Assembly: GCF_014651895.1 (NCBI RefSeq)
Contig: NZ_BMXT01000001.1
Location: 186,001-250,000, forward strand
Source: Rhodanobacter panaciterrae
Lineage (GTDB): Bacteria; Pseudomonadota; Gammaproteobacteria; Xanthomonadales; Rhodanobacteraceae
DNA: 64,000 bases
Direction of reading: 5' to 3'
Below the pieces are notes generated by a model. That model did not search any database and was not told the origin of the DNA. It worked only from the letters and a program-made list of their open reading frames with translations. Shown here in pieces: positions 57,761-64,000 of the stretch. A program made the translations under genes and the position numbers. Numbering within the stretch: position 1 is the first letter of the stretch; the number at the start of each line of letters is the position of its first letter.

Positions 57761-58939
57761 TTATGCAGCAGCTCGGGCATCAGCTACGGCGGGTGCGTTG
57801 CTGATCGCGGCGACCGGCTTGCCCAACCGCCGCAGCAGGCGATAGTGCGAGGCGATGCCGGCACTGAACGTGCGGTGCTCGCGATAGGTCACGCCGTACT
57901 CGCGGCAGGCGTCTTCCACCACGCGCGCGACCAGCGGGTAGTGCACGTGCGAGATGCGTGGAAACAGGTGGTGCTCGACCTGGAAATTCAGACCGCCGAC
58001 CAGCCAGCTCAACACACGGTTGCCGCGAGCGAAATCCACCGTGGTTTCCAGCTGATGGATTGCCCACGGCGTGTCGATCTGCTGAGTCGTTTCGTCAGGC
58101 ACCGGAAACGCCGCTTCCTCGACCACGTGCGCCATCTGGAACACCAGCGCCAGCAGGATGCCGGCGATCCCCGAAACCAGCGCATAGAACAACAATACGG
58201 TGCCGATCGGATGGAAGATCAGCGGCAGCCCGAACGCCAGGGTGAAGAACACCAGCTTGCCGATCACGAGGCCGGCCAAGTCCCAGCCTTTCGGCCGGTT
58301 GAACGGGCGCTCGCCGACGGTGCCGGTGATCATGTCGCGGAAGTCGCCGAACAGATGCCAGCGGATCGCGGTGACGCCGTACAGCGGCCACAGATAAATG
58401 TGCTGCCAGCGATGCCACGGCCGGCGCGGCTGTTGCGGCGACAGCCGGCCCAGCACGCCGAGGTCGATGTCGCTGTCGTGCCCGGCCACGTTGACCCAGG
58501 TGTGGTGGAAGCGCGCATGTTTCCACTGCCAGATGTAAGAACTGCCGCCGACCAGGTCCAGCGCCAGCGCCATCAGCCGGTTGACCCAGCGTCGCTCCGA
58601 ATACGCCTGATGCCCGCCGTCGTGCATGATGTTGAAACCGATCCCTGCCATCGCCGTACCCAGCACGAGCGCCAGCGGCAATGCTTGCCACCAGGTGACG
58701 GCGAAGAACACCAGCGCGACATAGGCCAGTGCGAAGGTGGCAAGGATCACCGCTGTCTTCAGATACATCTGCGCGCTATCGCGCTGGCGGGTACCGCTGC
58801 GCTTGAATTCGGCATCGACGCGACGCCGCAGTTCGCGATGGAACGAGTTGTCACCGCTGAACTTCAGTCGTTCACCGTGAGCATCGGCTGGCAGCGAATC
58901 GGCAGAGGAGTCCCCGCGATGTGATGAATCGAGGGACAT
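57761..58939 (-). CDS. Membrane fatty acid desaturase
   Basis: 392 residues with four to six hydrophobic helices and the three histidine boxes of front-end/acyl-lipid desaturases: HDGGH (near 111), HARFHH (near 145) and QVEHH (near 322). These hold a di-iron centre that inserts a double bond into acyl chains using O2. The third box QVEHHLFP is typical of linoleoyl-CoA/delta-6-like desaturases. Monocistronic; likely role in membrane fluidity. Regiospecificity cannot be told. Confidence 0.88.
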   Translation of the reverse strand: MSLDSSHRGDSSADSLPADAHGERLKFSGDNSFHRELRRRVDAEFKRSGTRQRDSAQMYLKTAVILATFALAYVALVFFAVTWWQALPLALVLGTAMAGIGFNIMHDGGHQAYSERRWVNRLMALALDLVGGSSYIWQWKHARFHHTWVNVAGHDSDIDLGVLGRLSPQQPRRPWHRWQHIYLWPLYGVTAIRWHLFGDFRDMITGTVGERPFNRPKGWDLAGLVIGKLVFFTLAFGLPLIFHPIGTVLLFYALVSGIAGILLALVFQMAHVVEEAAFPVPDETTQQIDTPWAIHQLETTVDFARGNRVLSWLVGGLNFQVEHHLFPRISHVHYPLVARVVEDACREYGVTYREHRTFSAGIASHYRLLRRLGKPVAAISNAPAVADARAAA

Positions 58940-59003
58940 GAGATGGCCTGGCGAATGATCAAGGGTGCATCTTACGCGAGTGGGCGTAATGCCGTTGTTT
59001 TCG

Positions 59004-59729
59004 TCATGTCAACGCTTTGAACGTCACTACCAGCACGTCACGGTGTGCGGGCTTGGTGGGGTCGAGCGGCGTCACTGCAGTGACGCCGTGGCAGACGCGG
59101 GCATCGTCGACCAGGGCCGCATCCAGCGCGTGGGTGAGCGTGAAGCTGCCCAGCAGGCTGCCGTCATGGGCGTGGATGGTAGTGGTGCCACTTTCGATAT
59201 TGGTGCGGTCGACCAGCAGCACCAGCACGTAATCGACGCCGTCGCGATGCACGCCTTCCGGCGTCGGCTCGCCCGCTTCGTCGGCGCGTGCCTCGATGCG
59301 GAACTGGTGCACTTCGATAAGCCAGCGGCGGGTGGCGGGTGCCAGCGCGCCGAAACAGTCGCGGCAGAAGCCGAGGATGGTGCGCAGGCTGGCGCCGTCG
59401 GCAATCGCCGGCAGCACGGGTTCGAACCAGCGCTGGATATCGCCTTGCAGATGGTTGTACTGCAGGCTCTGGTAATGCGGCTGGTGCGGCTGGCGCTGTA
59501 CCTCGCCGTCCGCATCGGCGGCGAACGTGGCATGACGCCGGCGCCGGTGGCGTCCGCTGGCGGCCAGATAACTGTCGGGGGCCAGATCGTTCCAGCTGGC
59601 GGCGAACGCGGGCCAGTCGGTCAACATCGGCGCCTGCAGCAGATTGCGCATGATGTCGGCAGTGACGAAGGCAAAGCCGTCGCGTTGCAGGCGGGTGTGC
59701 AACGCGGTCGTGTCGGGGTGGGGAGTCAT
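59004..59729 (-). CDS. 2OG-Fe(II) dioxygenase family protein
   Basis: 241 residues. The HRD motif in PEGVHRDGVDYVLV supplies His and Asp iron ligands, and a distal His in DDARVCHGVTAV is the third. This layout and the QYNHLQGDIQRWFEP block match the PF10014 family, which includes free L-isoleucine 4-dioxygenase. Members hydroxylate free amino acids with O2 and 2-oxoglutarate; the substrate here is unknown. It is divergent from the methionine operon. Confidence 0.8.
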   Translation of the reverse strand: MTPHPDTTALHTRLQRDGFAFVTADIMRNLLQAPMLTDWPAFAASWNDLAPDSYLAASGRHRRRRHATFAADADGEVQRQPHQPHYQSLQYNHLQGDIQRWFEPVLPAIADGASLRTILGFCRDCFGALAPATRRWLIEVHQFRIEARADEAGEPTPEGVHRDGVDYVLVLLVDRTNIESGTTTIHAHDGSLLGSFTLTHALDAALVDDARVCHGVTAVTPLDPTKPAHRDVLVVTFKALT

Positions 59730-59974
59730 GCGAATACGTTAGCAGGAGGCGCATGAAGCGGCGATGGCTGGTGTGTATTGCTCTCGGCTTGGAGGCCTGC
59801 ACCAGTCAATTCAATCAGGTCACGGAGGTCCTGGTTGCGCGGCGGCGCCGGCTTGAACGGCCAGGCCTGGTGACGTGTGCCTGAGTTGCGCGACCGGCCG
59901 CCGGCTCATGGGGTATTCGGGCGATGCCGGGATACGTCTGGCATGTTCGCATCATGCCGTGATCGTTATGACAT
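59730..59974. other. Upstream part of the metX leader region
   Basis: 245 bases with no supported gene and no structure I can name. It separates the divergent dioxygenase gene from the Met boxes. Confidence 0.5.
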
Positions 59975-60006
59975 AAACGCATATACGTTTAGATGTTTAG
60001 ACGTCT
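59975..60006. promoter_or_regulatory. Tandem Met boxes (MetJ operator) of the metX operon
   Basis: Contiguous 8-mers in register: AGACGTCT at 59999-60006 (8/8 consensus), AGATGTTT at 59991-59998 (6/8), ATACGTTT at 59983-59990 (6/8) and AAACGCAT at 59975-59982 (5/8). MetJ dimers bind cooperatively to two to five adjacent 8-bp boxes. The next 8-mers on either side do not match, which defines the array. It abuts the -35 at 60008. Confidence 0.85.
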
Positions 60007-60007
60007 A

Positions 60008-60037
60008 TTGACAGACTATGACGATAGCCTGCACTAT
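60008..60037 (+). promoter_or_regulatory. Promoter of the metX operon
   Basis: Perfect -35 TTGACA (60008-60013), 18-base spacer, -10-like CACTAT (60032-60037). Predicted start near 60044, which coincides with the first base of the riboswitch P1 helix. The Met boxes end one base before the -35. Confidence 0.7.
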
Positions 60038-60043
60038 CCGCTT

Positions 60044-60159
60044 CACTCATCGAGACCGGCGGAGGGATAGGCCCTTTGATGCCGGGGCAACCAGCGGGAA
60101 GCGTTCCCGTCACGGTGCCAAATCCTGCGGCGGCGCCACGGCGCCCCGAGAGATGGGTG
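60044..60159 (+). ncRNA. SAM-I riboswitch (S-box) aptamer
   Basis: P1 is CACTCATC (60044-60051) with GATGGGTG (60152-60159). Inside, the S-box conserved blocks occur in order: GGAGGGA followed by GGCCC, GATGCCGGGGCAACCAGC, GGTGCCAAATCCTG and CGAGAGATG. Length (116 bases) is normal for SAM-I. It binds S-adenosylmethionine and stabilises P1. Located in the 5' leader of metX. Confidence 0.93.
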
Positions 60160-60234
60160 TCATTCCTGCTGCAGTTTCGTTGCTGTGCATGCATGACACC
60201 CGACTCCGGCGCCCCGCAGGCGATGCGACCGGAG
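60150..60234 (+). promoter_or_regulatory. Expression platform: anti-Shine-Dalgarno switch
   Basis: CTCCGG (60204-60209) is complementary to CCGGAG (60229-60234), which contains the metX ribosome site. Alternatively 60150-60163, which includes the P1 3' strand, pairs with 60193-60206: GGGTGTCAT with ATGACACCC plus GAG with CTC, about 13 pairs with one mismatch. SAM-bound P1 would free CTCCGG to hide the ribosome site; without SAM the alternative helix captures its CTC and opens it. No T-run, so translational control is expected. Confidence 0.75.
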
Positions 60235-60240
60235 AACCGC

Positions 60241-61269
60241 ATGACCTTTCAGCCGCTGCCACTCACCGACCTCGATCCGGGCCTTTCGGCGACACGTTTC
60301 CATGGGGAGTCGCGCCGCGAGGACCTGACCGCCCAGCGCAGTACGCGGCGGCTGGTCATCACTCCCAAGTACGGCAGCGGCCCGCGCGAAGTCGAGGTTC
60401 GCTACCTGTGGTGCGGCGCGCCGGATGCGCCGACGCTGATCGTGCAGGGCGGCATCTCGGCCGACCGTGATGTCACTGCACTGGACGGCGATACCGCACC
60501 GGGCTGGTGGCAGGCGCTGGTCGGCGCGGGCGCGGCGGTCGATCTGCAGCGCTGGCGCGTACTGGCGATCGATTGGCTGACTTCGGACCAGTTGGGCGCC
60601 TCCAACGTATCCAGCGAGGATCAGGCCGATGCGCTGGCCGCGCTGCTGCACGAGCTGAACATCCCGCAGGCGCATGCCTTCATCGGTTCCTCGTACGGCG
60701 CGATGGTGGCGCTGGCATTTGCCGCGCGCCATCCACGCAGCGTGGATCGGCTGGTGCTGCTGGCTGGCGCGCATCGGCCTCACCCGCTCAGCACGGCGCA
60801 GCGCAGCGTGCAGCGTGGCATCGTGCGGCTCGGTCAGGCCAGTGGTCAGGTTGACGAGGCGCTGGCGCTGGCGCGTCAGCTGGCGATCACCACCTACCGC
60901 GGCAGCGGCGAGTTCGGCCGGCGTTTTGCCGGCGGCCCGGAGTGGCGCAACGAACGCTTCCATTTCCCGGTCGAGGATTACCTTGAGCATCAGGGCAAGC
61001 GCTTCGTCGAGCGCTTCGATGCCGACCGCTTCCTCGCGTTGTCCGAGTCGATCGACCTGCATGACGTCAAGCCCGAGCAGATCCCCACGCCGGCGACGCT
61101 GATCGGGTTTCCCTCCGACCGGCTGGTGCCGCTGGCCGATCTGTGCGAGCTGCAGCGTCGCCTGCATGGCCCGGCCACGCTCGAGGTGATCGAGTCGCCG
61201 TACGGCCACGACGCCTTCCTGAAAGAACCCGAGCAGCTCGCGCCGTTGTTGCGCGAAGCGCTGGCCTGA
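60241..61269 (+). CDS. metX: Homoserine O-acyltransferase, MetX-type
   Basis: 342 residues, alpha/beta-hydrolase fold. It acylates homoserine (acetyl- or succinyl-CoA) in the first committed step to methionine. Nucleophile Ser151 in GSSYGAM, Asp in FPSDRLVPL and His in SPYGHDAFL form the triad. The adjacent metB suggests an O-succinyl product, as reported for several Xanthomonadales MetX-type enzymes; acetyl cannot be excluded by eye. ATG 60241 is chosen with GGAG at 60231-60234. The open frame upstream to 60076 runs through the riboswitch and is rejected. Confidence 0.9.
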   Translation: MTFQPLPLTDLDPGLSATRFHGESRREDLTAQRSTRRLVITPKYGSGPREVEVRYLWCGAPDAPTLIVQGGISADRDVTALDGDTAPGWWQALVGAGAAVDLQRWRVLAIDWLTSDQLGASNVSSEDQADALAALLHELNIPQAHAFIGSSYGAMVALAFAARHPRSVDRLVLLAGAHRPHPLSTAQRSVQRGIVRLGQASGQVDEALALARQLAITTYRGSGEFGRRFAGGPEWRNERFHFPVEDYLEHQGKRFVERFDADRFLALSESIDLHDVKPEQIPTPATLIGFPSDRLVPLADLCELQRRLHGPATLEVIESPYGHDAFLKEPEQLAPLLREALA

Positions 61270-61309
61270 TTTTCCGTCCCCAAACATAACGAGAACTGGA
61301 GATCCCCCC

Positions 61310-62497
61310 ATGAGCGAGTCCGCCCCCTGTACCCGCGCCGTGCGCGCCGGCATCGAATCGGATACCCAGCACGGCGCGGTGGTGCCGCCGCTGCACCTGT
61401 CGACCAACTACGCGTTTGACGGACTCGGTGGCAAGCGTCCGTACGACTACTCGCGCAGCGGCAATCCGACCCGTGACCTGCTCGGCAATGCACTGGCGGA
61501 ACTGGAGCAGGGCGCCGGTGCGGTGGTGACATCGAGCGGGATGTCGGCGGTGGCGCTGGCGCTGGAACTGGTGCCGGCCGGAGCCACGGTGTTGGCCGCG
61601 CACGATTGCTACGGTGGCACCTGGCGCTTGCTGGATGCATGGGCGAAGAAGGGCCGCTTCAGCGTGGCGTTTGCCGATCTCACCGACAGTGTGGCGCTGG
61701 CTGCCGGCCTGGCGCAGAAGCCCGCGCTGGTGTGGGTGGAGACGCCGTCCAATCCGCTGCTGCGGATCACCGACATCCGTCACGTGGCGCAGGCCGCGCA
61801 CGCGGTCGGCGCGCTGCTGGTGGTCGACAACACCTTCTTGTCGCCGGCATTGCAGCAGCCGCTGCTGCTGGGTGCGGACGTGGTCGTGCACTCCACTACC
61901 AAGTACATCAACGGCCACAGCGACGTGGTAGGCGGTGCCGTGGTGGCGCGCGACGCGGCAGTATTCGAACAGCTGAAGTGGTGGGCCAACTGCAACGGCC
62001 TCACCGGTGCGCCGTTCGACAGCTTTCTCACCCTGCGCGGCCTGCGTACCTTGAGCGTGCGCCTGCGCCAACATCAGGAAAACGCCACGCGCATCGCCGA
62101 GCAACTGGATGCCCATGCGGCCGTGCGCAAGGTGTATTACCCGGGCCTGGTCAGCCACGCTGGCCACGCGCTGGCCGCGCGTCAGCAGCAGGGTTTCGGC
62201 GCCATGCTCAGCTTCGAGCTGGAAGGCGACGTGACCCAGATCGAGGCCTTCGTCGATGGCCTGCAGTACTTCTCGCTGGCCGAGTCGTTGGGCGGTGTGG
62301 AGAGCCTGATCGCACATCCGGCCTCGATGACGCATGCGTCGATGGCACCGGAGGCGCGCAGCACCGCCGGCATCGCCGACAGCCTGCTGCGTCTGTCGGT
62401 GGGCATCGAGGATGGCGACGACCTGCTGCGTGATCTCGATGCGGCGCTGCTGCGCGCGGCCACCGTGGAAAAATCCAAACGCCGGGTGATCGCATGA
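61310..62497 (+). CDS. metB: Cystathionine gamma-synthase / O-succinylhomoserine lyase
   Basis: 395 residues, Cys/Met-metabolism PLP family. PLP lysine Lys198 in HSTTKYINGHSD, phosphate-site SSGMSAV, DNTFLSP, and the C-terminal RLSVGIEDGDDLLRDL. It joins acylhomoserine with cysteine to make cystathionine; some relatives use sulfide directly. CTGGAG lies upstream of ATG 61310. Second gene of the SAM-controlled operon; stop overlaps the hom start by four bases (ATGA). Confidence 0.93.
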   Translation: MSESAPCTRAVRAGIESDTQHGAVVPPLHLSTNYAFDGLGGKRPYDYSRSGNPTRDLLGNALAELEQGAGAVVTSSGMSAVALALELVPAGATVLAAHDCYGGTWRLLDAWAKKGRFSVAFADLTDSVALAAGLAQKPALVWVETPSNPLLRITDIRHVAQAAHAVGALLVVDNTFLSPALQQPLLLGADVVVHSTTKYINGHSDVVGGAVVARDAAVFEQLKWWANCNGLTGAPFDSFLTLRGLRTLSVRLRQHQENATRIAEQLDAHAAVRKVYYPGLVSHAGHALAARQQQGFGAMLSFELEGDVTQIEAFVDGLQYFSLAESLGGVESLIAHPASMTHASMAPEARSTAGIADSLLRLSVGIEDGDDLLRDLDAALLRAATVEKSKRRVIA

Positions 62498-63606
62498 GCG
62501 CGGTGCTGGATACTGTGCCTGTAGGAGCGGCTTCAGCCGCGACTGTCTCGCGCACCTTCGCGGCTGAAGCCGCTCCCACCATCGCAGTCGTGCTACTCGG
62601 CACCGGCGTGGTCGGTGGCGCGCTGCTGAAGCTGTTCAACACGCCGGCCGCCGCATCGTTGCGGCTGGTCGGTGCCGCCAACTCGCGCCGGCAGCAGACC
62701 GATCCCACCAACCTCGCCAGTCGCAGCCTGCGCGAGCAGCTGAACCACCAGGGCGACGCACGCGACAACGCCGGCCTGCTCGCCGCACTGGATGCCAGCG
62801 GTGCGGCGATCCGGGTGATCGTCGATGCCACCGCCAGCGCGCCGCTGGCATCGCGCCACGCCGAATGGCTGGCACGCGGCTATCACGTGGTCACCGCGAA
62901 CAAGGCGCTGGCGGGTGGCGAACTGCCGGGCTGGCGTGCGTTGCAGGCGGCGCTGGCGAGCGGTGGCCGCTATGGTGATTCGGCCACCGTCGGCGCCGGT
63001 CTGCCGGTGTTGTCCACACTGCGTCGCCTGCGTACCTGCGGCGACAGCCTGCTCACGCTTGAAGGCGTGTTCTCCGGTTCGCTGTCGTGGTTGTTCAACC
63101 AGTACGACGGTAGTCGGCCGTTCTCCGTCTTGCTGCGCGAGGCACGCCAGCTCGGTTACACCGAGCCCGACCCGCGCTCCGACCTGTCCGGCGAGGATGT
63201 GGCGCGCAAGCTGCTGATCATCGCCCGCAACGCAGGCTTCTCGCTCGGCACCGACGAGGTGGATGTGCAGGGCCTGGTGCCTGAGCCGTTGCGCGCGCTG
63301 GATGCGGAGTCTTTCCTCGCGCGGCTGGAGGAACTGGACGCCCCGCTGGCAAAGCTGCATGCCGAGGCGAAATCGCGTGGCTGCGTGTTGCGCTTCCTCG
63401 CCCGGCTCAACCAGCGCGGCCGCGCGCGCGTCGGCCTGGTCGAAGTGCCGCTGACTCATCCGGCTGCGCGTCTATACGGCACCGACAACCAGTTCGCGCT
63501 CACCACCACCCGCTACAACACCCAGCCGCTGGTGATCCAGGGGCCGGGAGCGGGACCGGAAGTGACCGCACAAGCGTTGTTGGGAGACGTGCTGGCGCTG
63601 GGGTGA
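62494..63606 (+). CDS. hom: Homoserine dehydrogenase with REP-encoded N-terminal insert
   Basis: 370 residues. It reduces aspartate semialdehyde to homoserine with NAD(P)H. Nucleotide site LLGTGVVGGALL (about 34-45), VIVDATAS, ANKALAGG and the catalytic-domain GVFSGSLSWLFNQYDG and GYTEPDPRSDLSGEDVARKLLI. No ACT domain, so it is probably not threonine-inhibited. ATG 62494 is forced by the beta-strand just before the Gly-rich loop: no usable start lies between residue 10 and it. Residues 10-29 are therefore translated from a REP palindrome. It feeds homoserine to MetX. Confidence 0.93.
   Translation: MSAVLDTVPVGAASAATVSRTFAAEAAPTIAVVLLGTGVVGGALLKLFNTPAAASLRLVGAANSRRQQTDPTNLASRSLREQLNHQGDARDNAGLLAALDASGAAIRVIVDATASAPLASRHAEWLARGYHVVTANKALAGGELPGWRALQAALASGGRYGDSATVGAGLPVLSTLRRLRTCGDSLLTLEGVFSGSLSWLFNQYDGSRPFSVLLREARQLGYTEPDPRSDLSGEDVARKLLIIARNAGFSLGTDEVDVQGLVPEPLRALDAESFLARLEELDAPLAKLHAEAKSRGCVLRFLARLNQRGRARVGLVEVPLTHPAARLYGTDNQFALTTTRYNTQPLVIQGPGAGPEVTAQALLGDVLALG
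62521..62579. repeat. REP palindrome inside the hom coding sequence
   Basis: GGAGCGGCTTCAGCCGCGA (62524-62542) is repeated perfectly inverted at 62558-62576, with 15 bases between and the typical flanks GTA and CAC. This is the GTAGGAGCGGCTTCAGCCGC REP class of Pseudomonas and Xanthomonadales, normally intergenic. Here it occupies codons 10-29 in frame and would fold into a 19-bp mRNA hairpin 27 bases into the gene. Confidence 0.9.
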
Positions 63607-63616
63607 GAGCTCCTGC

Positions 63617-63682
63617 CTCCTCCTCCCCTTTGGGGAGAGGATTGTGACCGAAGGAAATCCCCTTGTGGGAAGGTGAGGGGCA
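63617..63682. terminator. Hairpin pair / intergenic repeat after hom
   Basis: CCTCcTCCCC-TTT-GGGGAGAGG (about 63618-63640, one bulged C) is followed by a second CCCC...GGGG arm pair ending GGTGAGGGG (about 63658-63680). CCTC/GGGGAG hairpin units of this kind recur between genes in Xanthomonadales. It lies between converging hom and the CDGSH gene and can end transcription in both directions; no long T-run. Confidence 0.5.
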
Positions 63683-63687
63683 GCTAC

Positions 63688-64000
63688 TCATTCGCTGTCG
63701 CTGAATCCCATCGACGCATGCGTGCCATCGCAGAACGGCTTGTTCTGCGATTCGCCGCAGCGGCACAGGGTCACGCGATTGCGCACTTCGTACTCGAAGC
63801 CGTCGGCGCCGATCAACTGCACGCCGCCGCGCAGCCAGATCGGCCCGGAACAATTCTGGGCAGGATCTTCGATCAGAGCGATCGAGGGCTCAAACGCGGG
63901 CTCGATCGCTTTGCCGGTCTCGTTGTCCCAAGCCACCAGTCGTCCCGACGGGCAGTCGCAGGTCTGGCTGACGAAATGCTTGCTGGCGGTGGGGTTGTCC
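63688..64000 (-). CDS. CDGSH iron-sulfur protein (5' end outside window)
   Basis: The frame stays open to the window edge, giving 103 C-terminal residues; a GTG at 63936 is internal, not the start. The CDGSH motif CRCGESQNKPFCDGTH binds a 2Fe-2S cluster through three Cys and one His. Upstream, in frame, FVSQTCDCPSGRL and NCSGPIWLRGGV suggest a second Cys-containing domain, as in CDGSH proteins fused to a divergent 4Fe-4S domain. Probable redox or iron-sulfur transfer role. Confidence 0.85.
   Translation of the reverse strand, partial: DNPTASKHFVSQTCDCPSGRLVAWDNETGKAIEPAFEPSIALIEDPAQNCSGPIWLRGGVQLIGADGFEYEVRNRVTLCRCGESQNKPFCDGTHASMGFSDSE

Noticed and set aside
59405-59435. GGTTCGAAC resembling a tRNA T-loop
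   Set aside because: Lies within the dioxygenase coding sequence; no acceptor or anticodon stems around it. No tRNA or rRNA gene was found in the window.
60076-60240. N-terminal extension of MetX by 55 residues
   Set aside because: It would translate the SAM-I aptamer and expression platform; the ATG at 60241 has the proper ribosome site and family start.
60018-60470. 150-codon plus-strand frame over the riboswitch
   Set aside because: Out of frame with metX, overlaps the structured leader, no homology.

Overview
The window is GC-rich, densely coded chromosomal DNA with a purely bacterial gene set. The combination of a fused cysNC, GTP-dependent PEP carboxykinase, FadE, a single-subunit quinol NO reductase, a Caulobacter-type TonB-dependent receptor, an Hsp33/MtgA pair, a MetJ-type repressor and a metX-metB-hom operon points to Gammaproteobacteria, order Xanthomonadales, most likely Rhodanobacter, Dyella or a close relative. 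The assignment rests on recognised protein families, not on a database search.

Layout. 1-3660: end of cysD, cysNC (sulfate activation), then gcvT and gcvH (glycine cleavage). 3661-5333: long non-coding stretches around one gene, a MetJ repressor core continued by a lysine/alanine-rich histone-H1-like tail. 5334-14283: TonB-like protein, serine hydrolase, lemA, M48 protease, transporter, CBS protein, mtgA and hslO. 14328-20391: a GAF-GAF-GGDEF-EAL protein, a secreted protein of unknown role, and an ECF sigma / membrane protein / DUF4097 operon. 20533-27099: pckG, a TetR regulator divergent from a hydrolase, fadE and a thioesterase-like gene. 27110-35417: a hybrid kinase / CheR / REC-GGDEF operon, a CPBP protease and prfC.

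35853-41877 is a compact sulfur-handling island. Five head-to-tail minus-strand genes encode a periplasmic tandem rhodanese, two half-size YeeE/YedE membrane proteins, a rhodanese-fold protein without its catalytic Cys, and a MOCOS-like cysteine desulfurase. Divergent from them is a LytS/LytTR two-component pair, with phased direct repeats between the two transcripts. 42032-51330: TonB-dependent receptor, norZ, a CsgG-like lipoprotein with a peptidoglycan-binding end, and a stand-alone EF-G. 51564-59729: a REC protein, a CheB-CheR-PAS-HWE kinase fusion and small metabolic genes. 59730-63606: the methionine operon metX-metB-hom. 63688-64000: truncated CDGSH iron-sulfur protein.

The theme joining the ends of the window is sulfur amino-acid metabolism and its control. 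The metX leader carries tandem MetJ boxes (one a perfect AGACGTCT), then a promoter, then a full SAM-I riboswitch whose 3' side can pair alternatively with an anti-Shine-Dalgarno segment. Two independent SAM sensors, one at the DNA and one at the RNA level, therefore appear stacked on one operon. The MetJ that would read the boxes is itself an unusual fusion with an H1-like tail and has box-like sequence upstream of its own gene. In the same operon a REP palindrome lies in frame inside the 5' end of hom and is translated as part of the enzyme.
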